The notes under the pieces are model-generated. The model ran no database searches. It saw nothing but the letters and a program-made list of their open reading frames with translations, and had not been told where the DNA came from. A DNA stretch of 10,245 nt, taken from contig JACQJM010000150.1 of assembly GCA_016205045.1 (NCBI GenBank), positions 1 to 10,245 on the forward strand. Direction: 5' to 3'. The DNA is from Elusimicrobiota bacterium. GTDB taxonomy: Bacteria > Elusimicrobiota > Elusimicrobia > JACQJN01. Numbering within the stretch: position 1 is the first letter of the stretch; the number at the start of each line of letters is the position of its first letter. The translations under genes were made by a program, and so were the position numbers. Shown here piece by piece: positions 1 through 7,483 of this stretch.

Positions 1-3000
1 GAAATACCCTCAAAATCTTTATACTTTGTTTTTGGATCCCCGCGACTATTCTTGGCAAATCCCTTCCCGTAGAAATCAAAAAAACCAACACCTATCCCGA
101 ATTATGGGTGCAAGGAAAACCATTTTTCATCCACGGGGCTGGTTTCTTTTATCCGCGCATTCCCAGAGACCTGTGGGAAAGTTCCTTAAAAACCTCGAAG
201 GAGTTGGGAATCAACACCATCCACCTCTATATCCCTTGGAATTGGCATGAATCTAAGGAGGGCGAACTCGATATTGACGGCCACACAAACCCACGCAAGG
301 ACATCCTGGGCCTCATGCAGATCATCTCCCATCTGGGCCTCAAAGCCATGATTCAACCCGGCCCCTACATCTGCGCAGAGTGGAAAAACGGAGGCTACCC
401 CGACTGGCTCTTAAAACGACCCGAGTACAAGATGGCACGGCGCTCCATCGCGGAGGGAAGGTACCCACCCCTCTCCTCCCTGCAATACTCCGATCCTGAG
501 ATCGCAGCCAAAGCCTGGATGGAAAATAAAACGCATCTCAAATACACGGAGCGCTGGTACAAGACCATCGCTGAGAAAATTGTGAAGCCCTTCTCTTGGG
601 AAAAGAGCGGGCCCATCATCCTGGTCCAAGTAGACGACGACCAGCCGGCCGGAAACCGAACCAATGGCCCTTATTTCTGGAAGTATATGAAATGGTTGAG
701 GGACATATTCATCAAGTCCGGGGTTTCCCTGCCCATCATTCTTAACCCCTCGGAAACGTCCGTTCCGGCCCTGGGGAATAAAGACACGAGCAAACCCCAT
801 CTTTGGATCATGGCCCAGTGGTACCAGAGATTTTATGGGGCGGACTTGAGCACTTCCAGCATCATCCTCATTGAACCCTCGGCCGAATATTTGAAAACAA
901 GTCCTGAGTTTCCCCCCAGCATCATTGAATTTTACGCTGGATTTTTTGCCCTAGAGCACAACCCCTACGGCATGACCACCCACCCCTCCAACACCCTCAC
1001 CGCCTCCCGTACATTATTCCAAAATGGGCTGAAGGGACTCGTAAACTATCCGCTCCAGGACTCCCTCTATCCCGCCGGATATGAAATTCCCTCCACCAAT
1101 CCTCACTATGCCTGGGAATCGGCGCTGGATGTCACCGGCAAAAAAAGAGACAAGGCGCGCAGCGTGGAACGAAACGGAAATCTGCTCCGCGCCCAGGGAG
1201 AGCTTCTGGCCGCCTCCCACGAATGGGCGGACGTGGGCCTCATCAATCCTGTGGCGGCCCTGGATTTAGTCCACCTGAGCACCACAGCCCTGGAAGCTGT
1301 GAAGACGGAACTCAAAAACTTGGAGCAGTGGGCCATCGAAAAACAGATTTCCACCGAATTTGTGGATCCTCACTCCCAACCCTTGGATCAGTTGATGCGC
1401 TATCCCATCCTCCTGGAGCCCTTGCCCTCAAAATTTTCCCTGCCCCCTTTTTCCTCTCAAGCCCAAAAGAAAATCCGGGAGTACACCACCCGCGGAGGGA
1501 AAGTTATATCCTTGGATCCTTCTACGGCCGAAGGAAAACAAACTTTGTCTAATCTAACGATTCCCAGGAAGCTAAGAACAAGCGGTTGGATCTATGGCTC
1601 GGAGTTGGTCTCAAACCTAGGCAGCCTCCCAGGGGGGAATCGGGACAAAACCCAGGAAAATTATGGGTTTGTGATGCTGACCAACCTAGGAGCCTCGGAA
1701 ATAAAAACAGAAGTGATTGCGACCGACCCCTACGATTCTCAAGGCGTCATCTCTTTAAATACGGTCAAGGTCCCGCCCCATGATTCCCTATGTCTTCCCC
1801 TAAGAGTACGCCTTTCCCGCCTAATGCACTCCTCCCTTCCTTTCTTGGGAGATTCCGATGAGATCTATTCCGCCACGGCCGAATTGAGCCATAGCCGAGC
1901 AGGAGAAAACTTTTTTCAGTTGGGATTTTATGCGCCCTCACCCATGGAATTAAAGCTTCACCTAAAATTTCCCCCACTCTCTATTTCTCTAAACCACAAA
2001 GAATTCAGCGATTACTCTTGGGATGCGGAAAGCGGCTTTTTAACCTTACAATTGCCGGCGGGAAAAAGTCCTGATTTCTTGCAATCCCTGCTGTTCCTGT
2101 ATGCTTCTAAACCGTCACCCTCCCTGGAAATCCCTTTAAAACAACCGTCCCTGGCTTATGAGTTCCCTACCCAAGTTAACGATCTGATACGCCCCGATAT
2201 CACCCTGCCCTCTTTTCCGCCTCTGGTTCTGGCTAATGTAAATCGCCAGAACACCATTCCTCTTACTTTAGAAAATCCCTCCGATCAAAAAAAATCCGTC
2301 TCCATCCAATGGAGCTCGCCAAGCCTCATGTTTACCTCCCCCCCAACAACCATCGACCTGAAACGCCACGCAAGCAAGAAATTGACCTTTGAGGTCCAAG
2401 CGCTCTCAGACTCCCCAACCCATGCGGCTACATTAGCTCTCCAATCCGATAACTGGACCCAAGAGATCCCCATTCAAGTTCTGTGGATTTCCTCTCACCA
2501 ATCGGTGGGATATTCCTTCGATTTGGATCGCGATGAAAAATCAGAAATCATTTTGGAAAACGCCAAACTTCGTGTCGCGGTCAATCCTGTAGCGGGCGGC
2601 CGCATCACCCAGATGGTCTCCAAAGAGAACGAGACAAATATTGTGGCCACTCCCGGAATGTTGAGAGAACTCTTCACTCTGATGGAACCCTTGGATACAA
2701 CCTGGGAGAACCAGAAACTGCCCAGTTGGACTCGTTCCCGAACGCCGGGCTTAAACACCCGCTCCTATTCTGTGGAGAAGTTCAGTCAAAACGGACCTCA
2801 GGCCAACGTTACGCTCTCTTATCAGACTCGGGATGTATCCCATCAAGGAGCGCAGATCAAAAAGACGATCTCTTTGTACCCGGACTCCTCCGCCACTTTG
2901 GTTTCCTACGAAGTTCAGGTGGCCTCTGGGGATGCCAACCAGGAATTCAAAATCCACCACGTGATCTATCTTGATTCTGGAGCGAAACTCCGGTACGGAC

Positions 3001-3272
3001 AGAATGGAAAGACCCAGACCGAATCCTTAGAAAAGGATTTGAATAAAGACTTTAGTCCCGACTGGATCGGGATAAAAAACTCTGACGCGGAGTGGGCCGT
3101 GGATTGGTCCACCGCCACCCACGTTACCCTCAAGGCCAAGAAAAACTACGCGGTTTTAGAGATCACCCTGGGAAAGCTACCGCTCTCAAACAAAACTTAT
3201 TCTTACCAGCTCCGTTACCACTATGGGCCTAACGCCTTCAAGGAGAGACGCCGCGCATCTGCTCTTGAGTAG
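1..3272 (+). CDS. GH35-like glycoside hydrolase, secreted, 5' partial
   Basis: The frame is open from base 3, upstream of the first GTG at 108. The extra residues form a signal-peptide-like stretch (TLKIFILCFWIPATILG), so the true start lies just left of the window and the protein is probably exported. Counting from base 3, the TIM-barrel GH35 signature includes GPYICAEW (about residues 119-126) followed by GGYPDWLL, as in beta-galactosidases that remove terminal beta-galactose. The nucleophile motif is present as IEFYAGFF (Glu at about 309, bases 927-929). The usual acid/base motif QxENEY is instead QVDDDQ (bases 627-644), so the expected acid/base Glu is Asp. After the barrel come beta-rich regions, a NEW3/Ig-like domain at about 733-830, and a mutarotase-like C-terminal domain from about 842 (NPVAGGRITQM). 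At roughly 1,090 residues it is longer than typical GH35 enzymes (600-850). The family call is firm; substrate and activity are unknown. It is followed 8 bases later by the permease gene. Confidence -1.
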   Translation, partial: NTLKIFILCFWIPATILGKSLPVEIKKTNTYPELWVQGKPFFIHGAGFFYPRIPRDLWESSLKTSKELGINTIHLYIPWNWHESKEGELDIDGHTNPRKDILGLMQIISHLGLKAMIQPGPYICAEWKNGGYPDWLLKRPEYKMARRSIAEGRYPPLSSLQYSDPEIAAKAWMENKTHLKYTERWYKTIAEKIVKPFSWEKSGPIILVQVDDDQPAGNRTNGPYFWKYMKWLRDIFIKSGVSLPIILNPSETSVPALGNKDTSKPHLWIMAQWYQRFYGADLSTSSIILIEPSAEYLKTSPEFPPSIIEFYAGFFALEHNPYGMTTHPSNTLTASRTLFQNGLKGLVNYPLQDSLYPAGYEIPSTNPHYAWESALDVTGKKRDKARSVERNGNLLRAQGELLAASHEWADVGLINPVAALDLVHLSTTALEAVKTELKNLEQWAIEKQISTEFVDPHSQPLDQLMRYPILLEPLPSKFSLPPFSSQAQKKIREYTTRGGKVISLDPSTAEGKQTLSNLTIPRKLRTSGWIYGSELVSNLGSLPGGNRDKTQENYGFVMLTNLGASEIKTEVIATDPYDSQGVISLNTVKVPPHDSLCLPLRVRLSRLMHSSLPFLGDSDEIYSATAELSHSRAGENFFQLGFYAPSPMELKLHLKFPPLSISLNHKEFSDYSWDAESGFLTLQLPAGKSPDFLQSLLFLYASKPSPSLEIPLKQPSLAYEFPTQVNDLIRPDITLPSFPPLVLANVNRQNTIPLTLENPSDQKKSVSIQWSSPSLMFTSPPTTIDLKRHASKKLTFEVQALSDSPTHAATLALQSDNWTQEIPIQVLWISSHQSVGYSFDLDRDEKSEIILENAKLRVAVNPVAGGRITQMVSKENETNIVATPGMLRELFTLMEPLDTTWENQKLPSWTRSRTPGLNTRSYSVEKFSQNGPQANVTLSYQTRDVSHQGAQIKKTISLYPDSSATLVSYEVQVASGDANQEFKIHHVIYLDSGAKLRYGQNGKTQTESLEKDLNKDFSPDWIGIKNSDAEWAVDWSTATHVTLKAKKNYAVLEITLGKLPLSNKTYSYQLRYHYGPNAFKERRRASALE

Positions 3273-3280
3273 ACCTCTCT

Positions 3281-4618
3281 ATGATCCAACCCCAAAACTC
3301 CTCTCTTCAACGCAAATTGGGTCTCAAGGATTCTCTGGCGCTCAATGTCACCAACATGATAGGGATAGGACCCTTCATCACGATTCCTCTGTTTCTCTCT
3401 GCGGTAGGAGAACCCTCCGCTTTGTGGGGGTGGGTTTTAGGCGCGATTCTAGCCATGGCGGACGGATTCCTGTGGAGTGAACTGGCCGCCGCTCATCCTT
3501 ACTCAGGAGGCACCTACCACTACCTTCGAAAACTGAGCGGCCCCGTATGGGGGCCACGATTGGCCTTTCTATTTTTGTGGCAGTTCGTCATCAGCGGCCC
3601 TCTGGAGATCGCCTCGGGCTGCGTGGGATTGGCCCAGTACGCCTCCTACCTTCATCCCTTCTCACACCCCTTTCTTCTCAAAGCCATCGCCATGATCACG
3701 GTGCTCATCGCCCTATGGCTTCTCTCCCGTGAGGTGGATGTGGTAGGGCAGATGGCTGTGGGCCTAGCGGTGGTGGTGTTGGGGGTGTGTTTATTCATCG
3801 TGTGGAGTGGGCTGACGCACTCAGCAAAACCTCTAGGGGAAATTCTGCGCCCCATGGCCAACGTTCACCTCTCCTGGACCTGGATGATCGGGTTGGGACA
3901 CGCCACCACCATCGCGATCTACGACTATCTGGGCTACTACAACGTCTGCTACGCGGCGGAAGAGGTAAAAAATCCCGAAAAAACAATCCCCCTCTCCATC
4001 TTGTGGGCCCTAATCTTGGTAGGGATTCTGTACTTCTCCATCAACCTCTCCATACTCAGAGTTCTGCCCTGGCAGGAAGCTTCCTCCTCCAGTTTCGTGG
4101 TCTCCACATTCATGGAAAGGCTGTATGGGATGAGGGTGGCCAAAGGCATCACCCTTCTCATTCTGATCACCGCATTCGCCTCGGTGTTTTCTCTTCTGGC
4201 GGCTTACGCCCGCATCGTGTACGCCGCTTCGCGGGCCGGGGACTTCTTTTCCTCCTTTGGAGAGGTTCATCCGATTAAAAAAGACCCCCGAAAAGCGCTG
4301 TGGCTGATCGGGACTTTTTCGGCATTGGCCTGTCTGATCGATCTTTCGGATTTGATCGCCGCCTGCGTAGCCATCCGCATCCTGATTCAATTCTTGGGTC
4401 AGGTGGGATTGGTGTGGAAACAGAGAAGAAGGGGAGTCTCGCTCCCCTACCACATGCCCCTTTATCCCCTCCCCCTTCTAGTAGCACTGGTGGGCTGGAA
4501 CGCGCTTCTATGGAGTTCGGAATGGAAAATTCTAGGATTTGCCGCCGCGATCACCCTTTCCGGAACCCTCATCGCCTTGTGCCGAAAACCAAAATCTGAA
4601 ACTTTCCCAAAATTTTAG
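3281..4618 (+). CDS. APC-superfamily amino acid/polyamine permease
   Basis: This 445-residue, strongly hydrophobic protein should form about 12 membrane helices in the inner membrane. The N-terminus reads LGLKDSLALNVTNMIGIGPF, matching the APC-family first helix with its unwound MIGxG substrate-binding segment. WSELAAAHPYSGGTYHYL corresponds to the conserved SELAxxxPxxGGxYxY motif, and CYAAEEVKNPEKTIP is the usual EExxNPxxxIP loop after helix 6. The ATG at 3281 places these motifs at the expected distance from the N-terminus, although no good Shine-Dalgarno site precedes it. It starts 8 bases after the GH35 stop, so it is probably cotranscribed and perhaps coupled. Substrate cannot be read from sequence; amino acids, polyamines or related organocations are the family norm, which makes the pairing with a glycosidase unusual. 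The family call is firm. Confidence 0.88.
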   Translation: MIQPQNSSLQRKLGLKDSLALNVTNMIGIGPFITIPLFLSAVGEPSALWGWVLGAILAMADGFLWSELAAAHPYSGGTYHYLRKLSGPVWGPRLAFLFLWQFVISGPLEIASGCVGLAQYASYLHPFSHPFLLKAIAMITVLIALWLLSREVDVVGQMAVGLAVVVLGVCLFIVWSGLTHSAKPLGEILRPMANVHLSWTWMIGLGHATTIAIYDYLGYYNVCYAAEEVKNPEKTIPLSILWALILVGILYFSINLSILRVLPWQEASSSSFVVSTFMERLYGMRVAKGITLLILITAFASVFSLLAAYARIVYAASRAGDFFSSFGEVHPIKKDPRKALWLIGTFSALACLIDLSDLIAACVAIRILIQFLGQVGLVWKQRRRGVSLPYHMPLYPLPLLVALVGWNALLWSSEWKILGFAAAITLSGTLIALCRKPKSETFPKF

Positions 4619-4712
4619 CGGATTACTGCGCAAGTCCTACTCTCCGGCGGGCAAGCGGGTGGCCGGGGATTGCCCAAAGAAAAACCTCTCGAAGGGCCGC
4701 ACCTAATGAAAG

Positions 4713-4742
4713 CCCTCCCTGCCTGCCGGCAGGCAGGGAGGG
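4713..4742. repeat. Perfect 30-bp palindrome
   Basis: Both arms are 15 bases with no spacer, centred between 4727 and 4728. The core is GCCTGCCGGCAGGC, flanked by CCCTCCCT-type and AGGGAGGG-type arms. All 15 pairs match; the next pair outward (4712/4743) does not. A loopless palindrome followed by GGGTAG rather than Ts is not a normal intrinsic terminator. The length and perfection suggest a dispersed REP-like or intergenic palindromic repeat. From memory, similar GCCTGCCGGCAGGC cores recur in candidate-phylum genomes, but this window shows only one copy. Confidence 0.75.
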
Positions 4743-4745
4743 GTA

Positions 4746-4776
4746 GCGGCGCCGCAGATGGCGCCCGCGGTTTTTT
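4746..4776 (+). terminator. Probable intrinsic terminator for the GH35-permease operon
   Basis: GCGGCGCC (4746-4753) pairs with GGCGCCCGC (4760-4768) with one bulged base, leaving a six-base loop (GCAGAT). After two Gs comes a run of six Ts at 4771-4776. This is the classical GC-stem plus T-tract form, about 130 bases after the permease stop on the same strand. The distance from the stop is the main weakness. Confidence 0.6.
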
Positions 4777-4842
4777 GAAGTGAAAACCCCTCGGAATCTA
4801 GCCAAGCTATATATAAAAGGGTGAAGTCTCTCCCTCTCCCCC

Positions 4843-4871
4843 TTGACAAATCAAGGTTCTGGGGCTATAAC
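4843..4871 (+). promoter_or_regulatory. Near-consensus sigma70 promoter
   Basis: A perfect -35 box TTGACA at 4843-4848 is followed by a 17-base spacer and a -10 box TATAAC at 4866-4871 (five of six matches to TATAAT). Transcription should begin near 4878, giving about a 50-base leader before the ATG at 4927. Its position also argues against using the TTG at 4843 as a translation start, since that codon would lie inside the -35 box. Confidence 0.75.
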
Positions 4872-4926
4872 CCTCCAGTCGTCCGACATCACGATTTTCC
4901 CAACTCTAAACACTTATTGCCCAAGC

Positions 4927-5430
4927 ATGTCCCCCTTCCTTGCCCTTTGTGTCGGCCTGGCCACCCTCTCTCTGTGCATCGCCGTCATCACCGCCATCTT
5001 CACTCTCCTCTCCCTAAAAAGAAGTGCCGCCACCCTAAGCCCCCTTCCACAAAAAATTCTTGAACCCATGAAAAATCTGAAGTCCATGGCTCAAACCAAA
5101 TTTGTCGATCTCGCCGCCACGGGCATCACTCGATACCTATTCCGCAAAAACGATCTGGAAAACCAGAATAATAAAGAAGGAAAGGAGACCACCATGGCCG
5201 AAAGCAGAGGTTGGGGCCCGTTCATCCTGGGAGGATTGATCGGTGCTGCAGTAGCAATTCTCTGTGCCCCCGAAAAGGGCACAGACGTCCGCAAGAGAGT
5301 GAAACGCTGGTTCGAGGAAGGCAAGGAGATGGGTAAAGACCTGGAAACCCACCTAGCCACCGCCTATAAGGCGGGGAGGAAAGCCTTTCTAGAAAACGGG
5401 AGCAAGAAGTCTCATATCAACGTCAGTTGA
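4927..5430 (+). CDS. YtxG (DUF948)-like/YtxH-domain membrane protein, possibly frameshifted
   Basis: The frame encodes 167 residues from the ATG at 4927. It begins with one hydrophobic helix (LALCVGLATLSLCIAVITAI) followed by a short charged linker, resembling YtxG/DUF948 proteins. A second half, from Met90 (5194), starts MAESRGWGPFILGGLIGAAV and continues AILCAPEKGTDVRKRVKRW. This is the YtxH pattern: a glycine-rich membrane helix, an AP(x)KG(x)(x)xR motif, then an amphipathic helix. YtxG and YtxH are small envelope or general-stress proteins encoded side by side in Bacillus; their molecular role is poorly known. The 5194 ATG has its own excellent Shine-Dalgarno site, so a separate 78-residue YtxH is likely made. 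The 4927 start was chosen because it lies downstream of the promoter and just before the helix, though its own ribosome site is weak. A lost stop by a one-base slip in the A5 run at 5146-5150 is possible. Confidence 0.72.
   Translation: MSPFLALCVGLATLSLCIAVITAIFTLLSLKRSAATLSPLPQKILEPMKNLKSMAQTKFVDLAATGITRYLFRKNDLENQNNKEGKETTMAESRGWGPFILGGLIGAAVAILCAPEKGTDVRKRVKRWFEEGKEMGKDLETHLATAYKAGRKAFLENGSKKSHINVS
5182..5196 (+). promoter_or_regulatory. Strong internal ribosome binding site for the YtxH segment
   Basis: AAGGAG at 5182-5187 is followed by six bases and then ATG at 5194-5196. This is a near-ideal site inside a longer reading frame. It indicates that the YtxH part is, or recently was, translated as an independent protein from 5194 to 5430. 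A tandem TAATAA lies just upstream at 5169-5174 in another frame. Confidence 0.7.
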
Positions 5431-5453
5431 GCAAAACACTGATTAAGTAACAT

Positions 5454-5514
5454 ACCCCTCCGCCAAATCACAAAATAAACAATTAACGTTAATGGAGTGG
5501 TTTGGTGGAGGGGT
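5454..5514 (+). repeat. 61-base hairpin element in the convergent gap
   Basis: The left arm (5454-5471) pairs with the right arm (5497-5514) over 18 consecutive positions. Sixteen are Watson-Crick and two are G-U (5462/5506 and 5468/5500) when read as + strand RNA. On the - strand these two become A/C mismatches. The loop (5472-5496) contains a second perfect palindrome, ATTAACGTTAAT, at 5482-5493. The element sits between the YtxH stop and the stop of the convergent symporter gene. It has no clear T tract on either side, so it could be a Rho-protecting hairpin, a terminator of poor form, or a small palindromic repeat. Confidence 0.65.
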
Positions 5515-5554
5515 TCCTTAAACAATACAGCCACAACGCTTCATTGAGGGGGTC

Positions 5555-7012
5555 TCAGGCTTGAGATTTCTTATCGAGGAGAGGACCTAGAACATATCCC
5601 AAAACGAACGTACTGAGGGTTCCAAAAACGATGAGCCAACTCCACCCCAATCCGATGATTTTTTTCTCGGACAAAACCAAAAGTGTCGCCATCGTGACCG
5701 AACTCAAAACCATAGCCACCACGTTCCCACGATTGCCGGACCGGGTGGTCAAAAGCCCCAGCAGGAACACACCCAGAAGGGAGCCCGCCGTCACGCCGTT
5801 GATCTTGAACGCCACCCACAACATTCCTTCAAAGGCACGGCACTCATAGGCCAGGATGCCCAGAATGATTCCAAACACCACCACGCAAATCCTGGAAACC
5901 TTCAGGTAGTGAGCCTCCGTTCCGGAAGGCTTCATCAGGTTCCGGTAGATATCCGTCACAAAAGAGGCGCTCAAAGATCCCAAGGGGGAATCAATGGAGG
6001 CCAGCAAGATGGCCGCCAACACCAACCCCTTCAAACCTGAAGGCATCACATGAGTGGCAAAATGAGACAGAATCTTATCCGAGTTCTCGGGCAGAGGCAG
6101 TCCCGCGTTTTGTTGGTAAAAAACGTACAGCAATGTCCCCAGAGAAAGATAGGTCAATAGCAAAGGCAGAACCGCAACGATCGTCATGGTCAGCGTCTTT
6201 TGACTCTCACGCCGCGTCTCCACGGTCAACAATCTTTGCATTAGCTCATGGTCTGTTCCAAAAGCCGCCATCGAGCCGAAAAAGCCATTGAGAATGGCAA
6301 TCCACAAAAGATTGGGGTCCTGAAAATTCCAGCCCAGATTCAACAACTTCAACCGCCCCCCCTCTCCTGCCACACGCCATATCTCTGAAAAGCCTCCTTG
6401 AATGTGGAAGAGCAGAAAAACCAACGTGGCCAATCCCGCGATGTAGAAGGAGAGTGATTGAAACACGTTGGTCCACACAATGGCCTTGATACCCCCAAAA
6501 GCAATATACGCAATAGCCACCAGAGTAAATAGAAGTACAGCTTGGCCCAGACTCCAGCCCAACATCACGGAAACCGCCAGGGAAGCAGCGTACAGACGCA
6601 CCCCGGAAGCCAAAAGTCTCGTGATGAAGAAAAAGACCGATCCTGCATATTGAGTCGCCGGGCCAAAGCGATGCCTCAAAAACTCGTAGATGGTGGTGCA
6701 GTTATAACGGTAGAAAGCGGGGATAAAGAAAAAAGCGATAAAAAGCCGAGCCGAAGCGGAGCCGATGAAAAACTGGAGATACTGCCAATTCTCCCGATAG
6801 CCCGTCGCAGGAACTCCCACGATGGTCAACGCACTGATCTCGGTGGCCACGAAGGAAAGACAAGCGGCCCAGACCGGGATTTTTCTTCTTGCCAAAAAGA
6901 AATCCGCGGTATCCTTTTCCTCTTTGCCACTGAAATAGGCAATGACAAGCAAAATGGCGATCGAAAAACCAACAATCGCAAAATCCCACGCTCCCAAAGG
7001 TATTTTCTCCAT
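5555..7012 (-). CDS. SSS-family Na+/solute symporter
   Basis: This 485-residue polytopic protein belongs to the sodium:solute symporter family (SLC5-like), which uses the Na+ gradient to import sugars, amino sugars, organic acids or similar solutes across the inner membrane. Family features include DTADFFLARRKIPVWAACLS near the N-terminus, GGIKAIVWTNVFQ in the middle, FGTDHELMQRLLT, and ASIDSPLGSLSASFVTDIYR. The last matches the helix that carries the family's Na2-site serines. About 13 helices are expected. The ATG at 7012 directly abuts the thioesterase TAA (TAAATG), and AAGGAG (plus-strand 7019-7024) lies six bases before it, inside the last thioesterase codons. Translation is therefore probably coupled. 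Placement after a NagZ-like glycosidase suggests an amino-sugar or sugar substrate, but that is inference. Confidence 0.9.
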   Translation of the reverse strand: MEKIPLGAWDFAIVGFSIAILLVIAYFSGKEEKDTADFFLARRKIPVWAACLSFVATEISALTIVGVPATGYRENWQYLQFFIGSASARLFIAFFFIPAFYRYNCTTIYEFLRHRFGPATQYAGSVFFFITRLLASGVRLYAASLAVSVMLGWSLGQAVLLFTLVAIAYIAFGGIKAIVWTNVFQSLSFYIAGLATLVFLLFHIQGGFSEIWRVAGEGGRLKLLNLGWNFQDPNLLWIAILNGFFGSMAAFGTDHELMQRLLTVETRRESQKTLTMTIVAVLPLLLTYLSLGTLLYVFYQQNAGLPLPENSDKILSHFATHVMPSGLKGLVLAAILLASIDSPLGSLSASFVTDIYRNLMKPSGTEAHYLKVSRICVVVFGIILGILAYECRAFEGMLWVAFKINGVTAGSLLGVFLLGLLTTRSGNRGNVVAMVLSSVTMATLLVLSEKKIIGLGWSWLIVFGTLSTFVLGYVLGPLLDKKSQA

Positions 7013-7483
7013 TTAAAACTCCTTGAGTCTTTTTTCCCGACGGCTCTGGGCTTCTTGAGAGCGGCGCTTCTCCTCTGGAGATTCCAGTTTAAGGGGAGGG
7101 ACGGAACAAGGTTTACCCTCCGGCCCTATCGCCACCATCGTCACCAGACAGGAATTAGTGTGGTGTCTCTCGCCCCGGTTTAAATCTTCCGCATACACTT
7201 CCACCCCTATTTCCATGGAAGTGCGCCCCACATAGTTGACCTGGGCCTCCATCACGACAAAATCTCCCACATGGACGGGAGTCCGAAACTCCACCCGGTC
7301 CATGGCCACCGTCACGCAGGGACGCTCCGAGTGACGGTGAGCACAAACCCCCGCCACCTTATCGATCATTTTAAGGAGAGCGCCCCCGAAAACATTGCCC
7401 TGGAGATTGGCATCGGCCGGCATCATCACATCAGAAATCATGGTCTTGGACAGCCGGGGAGGCTTGGCTTTGTTATTTTTCAC
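7013..7483 (-). CDS. Hotdog-fold acyl-CoA thioesterase (YciA/BACH type)
   Basis: This enzyme should hydrolyse acyl-CoA to free acid and CoA in the cytoplasm. The motif ADANLQGNVFGGALLKMID carries the conserved N(x)xGxxFGG loop and the Asp used in catalysis in this family. It is followed by CVTVAMDRVEFRTPVHVGD and VNYVGRTSMEIGVEVYAED, both typical of the single-hotdog acyl-CoA thioesterases. I place the start at the GTG at 7483, giving 156 residues. Its GTG overlaps the TGA of the upstream glycosidase (GTGA). The longer frame from 7576 would overlap that gene by about 97 bases and adds a Ser/Gly/Arg-rich tail unlike the family. GTG at 7498 is another option. The charged C-terminal tail (EEKRRSQEAQSRREKR) is common in the family. 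Acyl chain preference is unknown. Confidence 0.87.
   Translation of the reverse strand: MKNNKAKPPRLSKTMISDVMMPADANLQGNVFGGALLKMIDKVAGVCAHRHSERPCVTVAMDRVEFRTPVHVGDFVVMEAQVNYVGRTSMEIGVEVYAEDLNRGERHHTNSCLVTMVAIGPEGKPCSVPPLKLESPEEKRRSQEAQSRREKRLKEF

Larger units (their letters stand above)
4619..4926. other. GC-rich intergenic region with repeats, terminator and promoter
   Basis: This gap separates the permease from the YtxG/YtxH frame and holds no convincing gene. From left to right there is a short inverted repeat (GGGCAA 4649-4654 with TTGCCC 4670-4675), a perfect 30-base palindrome (4713-4742), a hairpin followed by six Ts (4746-4776) and a near-consensus promoter (4843-4871). The density of GC-rich inverted repeats suggests a mosaic of dispersed intergenic repeats rather than a single regulatory element. 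A 60-codon frame on the - strand across the palindrome was judged spurious. Confidence 0.6.

Noticed and set aside
395..800. Two overlapping - strand frames within the GH35 gene
   Set aside because: They lie antisense inside a clear GH35 frame, have no ribosome site, and show low-complexity Arg/Gly/Ser composition.
3787..4453. Frames opposite or shifted within the APC permease
   Set aside because: The permease frame shows clear family motifs across the whole stretch; the others are shadows.
4623..4805. 60-residue - strand frame over the palindrome
   Set aside because: The translation simply reads through inverted repeats (LPAGRQGG) and has no ribosome site.
4843..4926. Upstream TTG start for the YtxG/YtxH frame
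   Set aside because: The TTG is the first bases of the TTGACA -35 box, so the region 4843-4871 is promoter and not transcribed from it; the added residues look random.
5431..5554. CRISPR or tandem repeat array
   Set aside because: Only one inverted repeat is present; no regularly spaced direct repeats are seen here or elsewhere in the window.
6542..7183. 213-residue + strand frame opposite the symporter
   Set aside because: Antisense to two recognised genes, low hydrophobicity pattern and no family resemblance.
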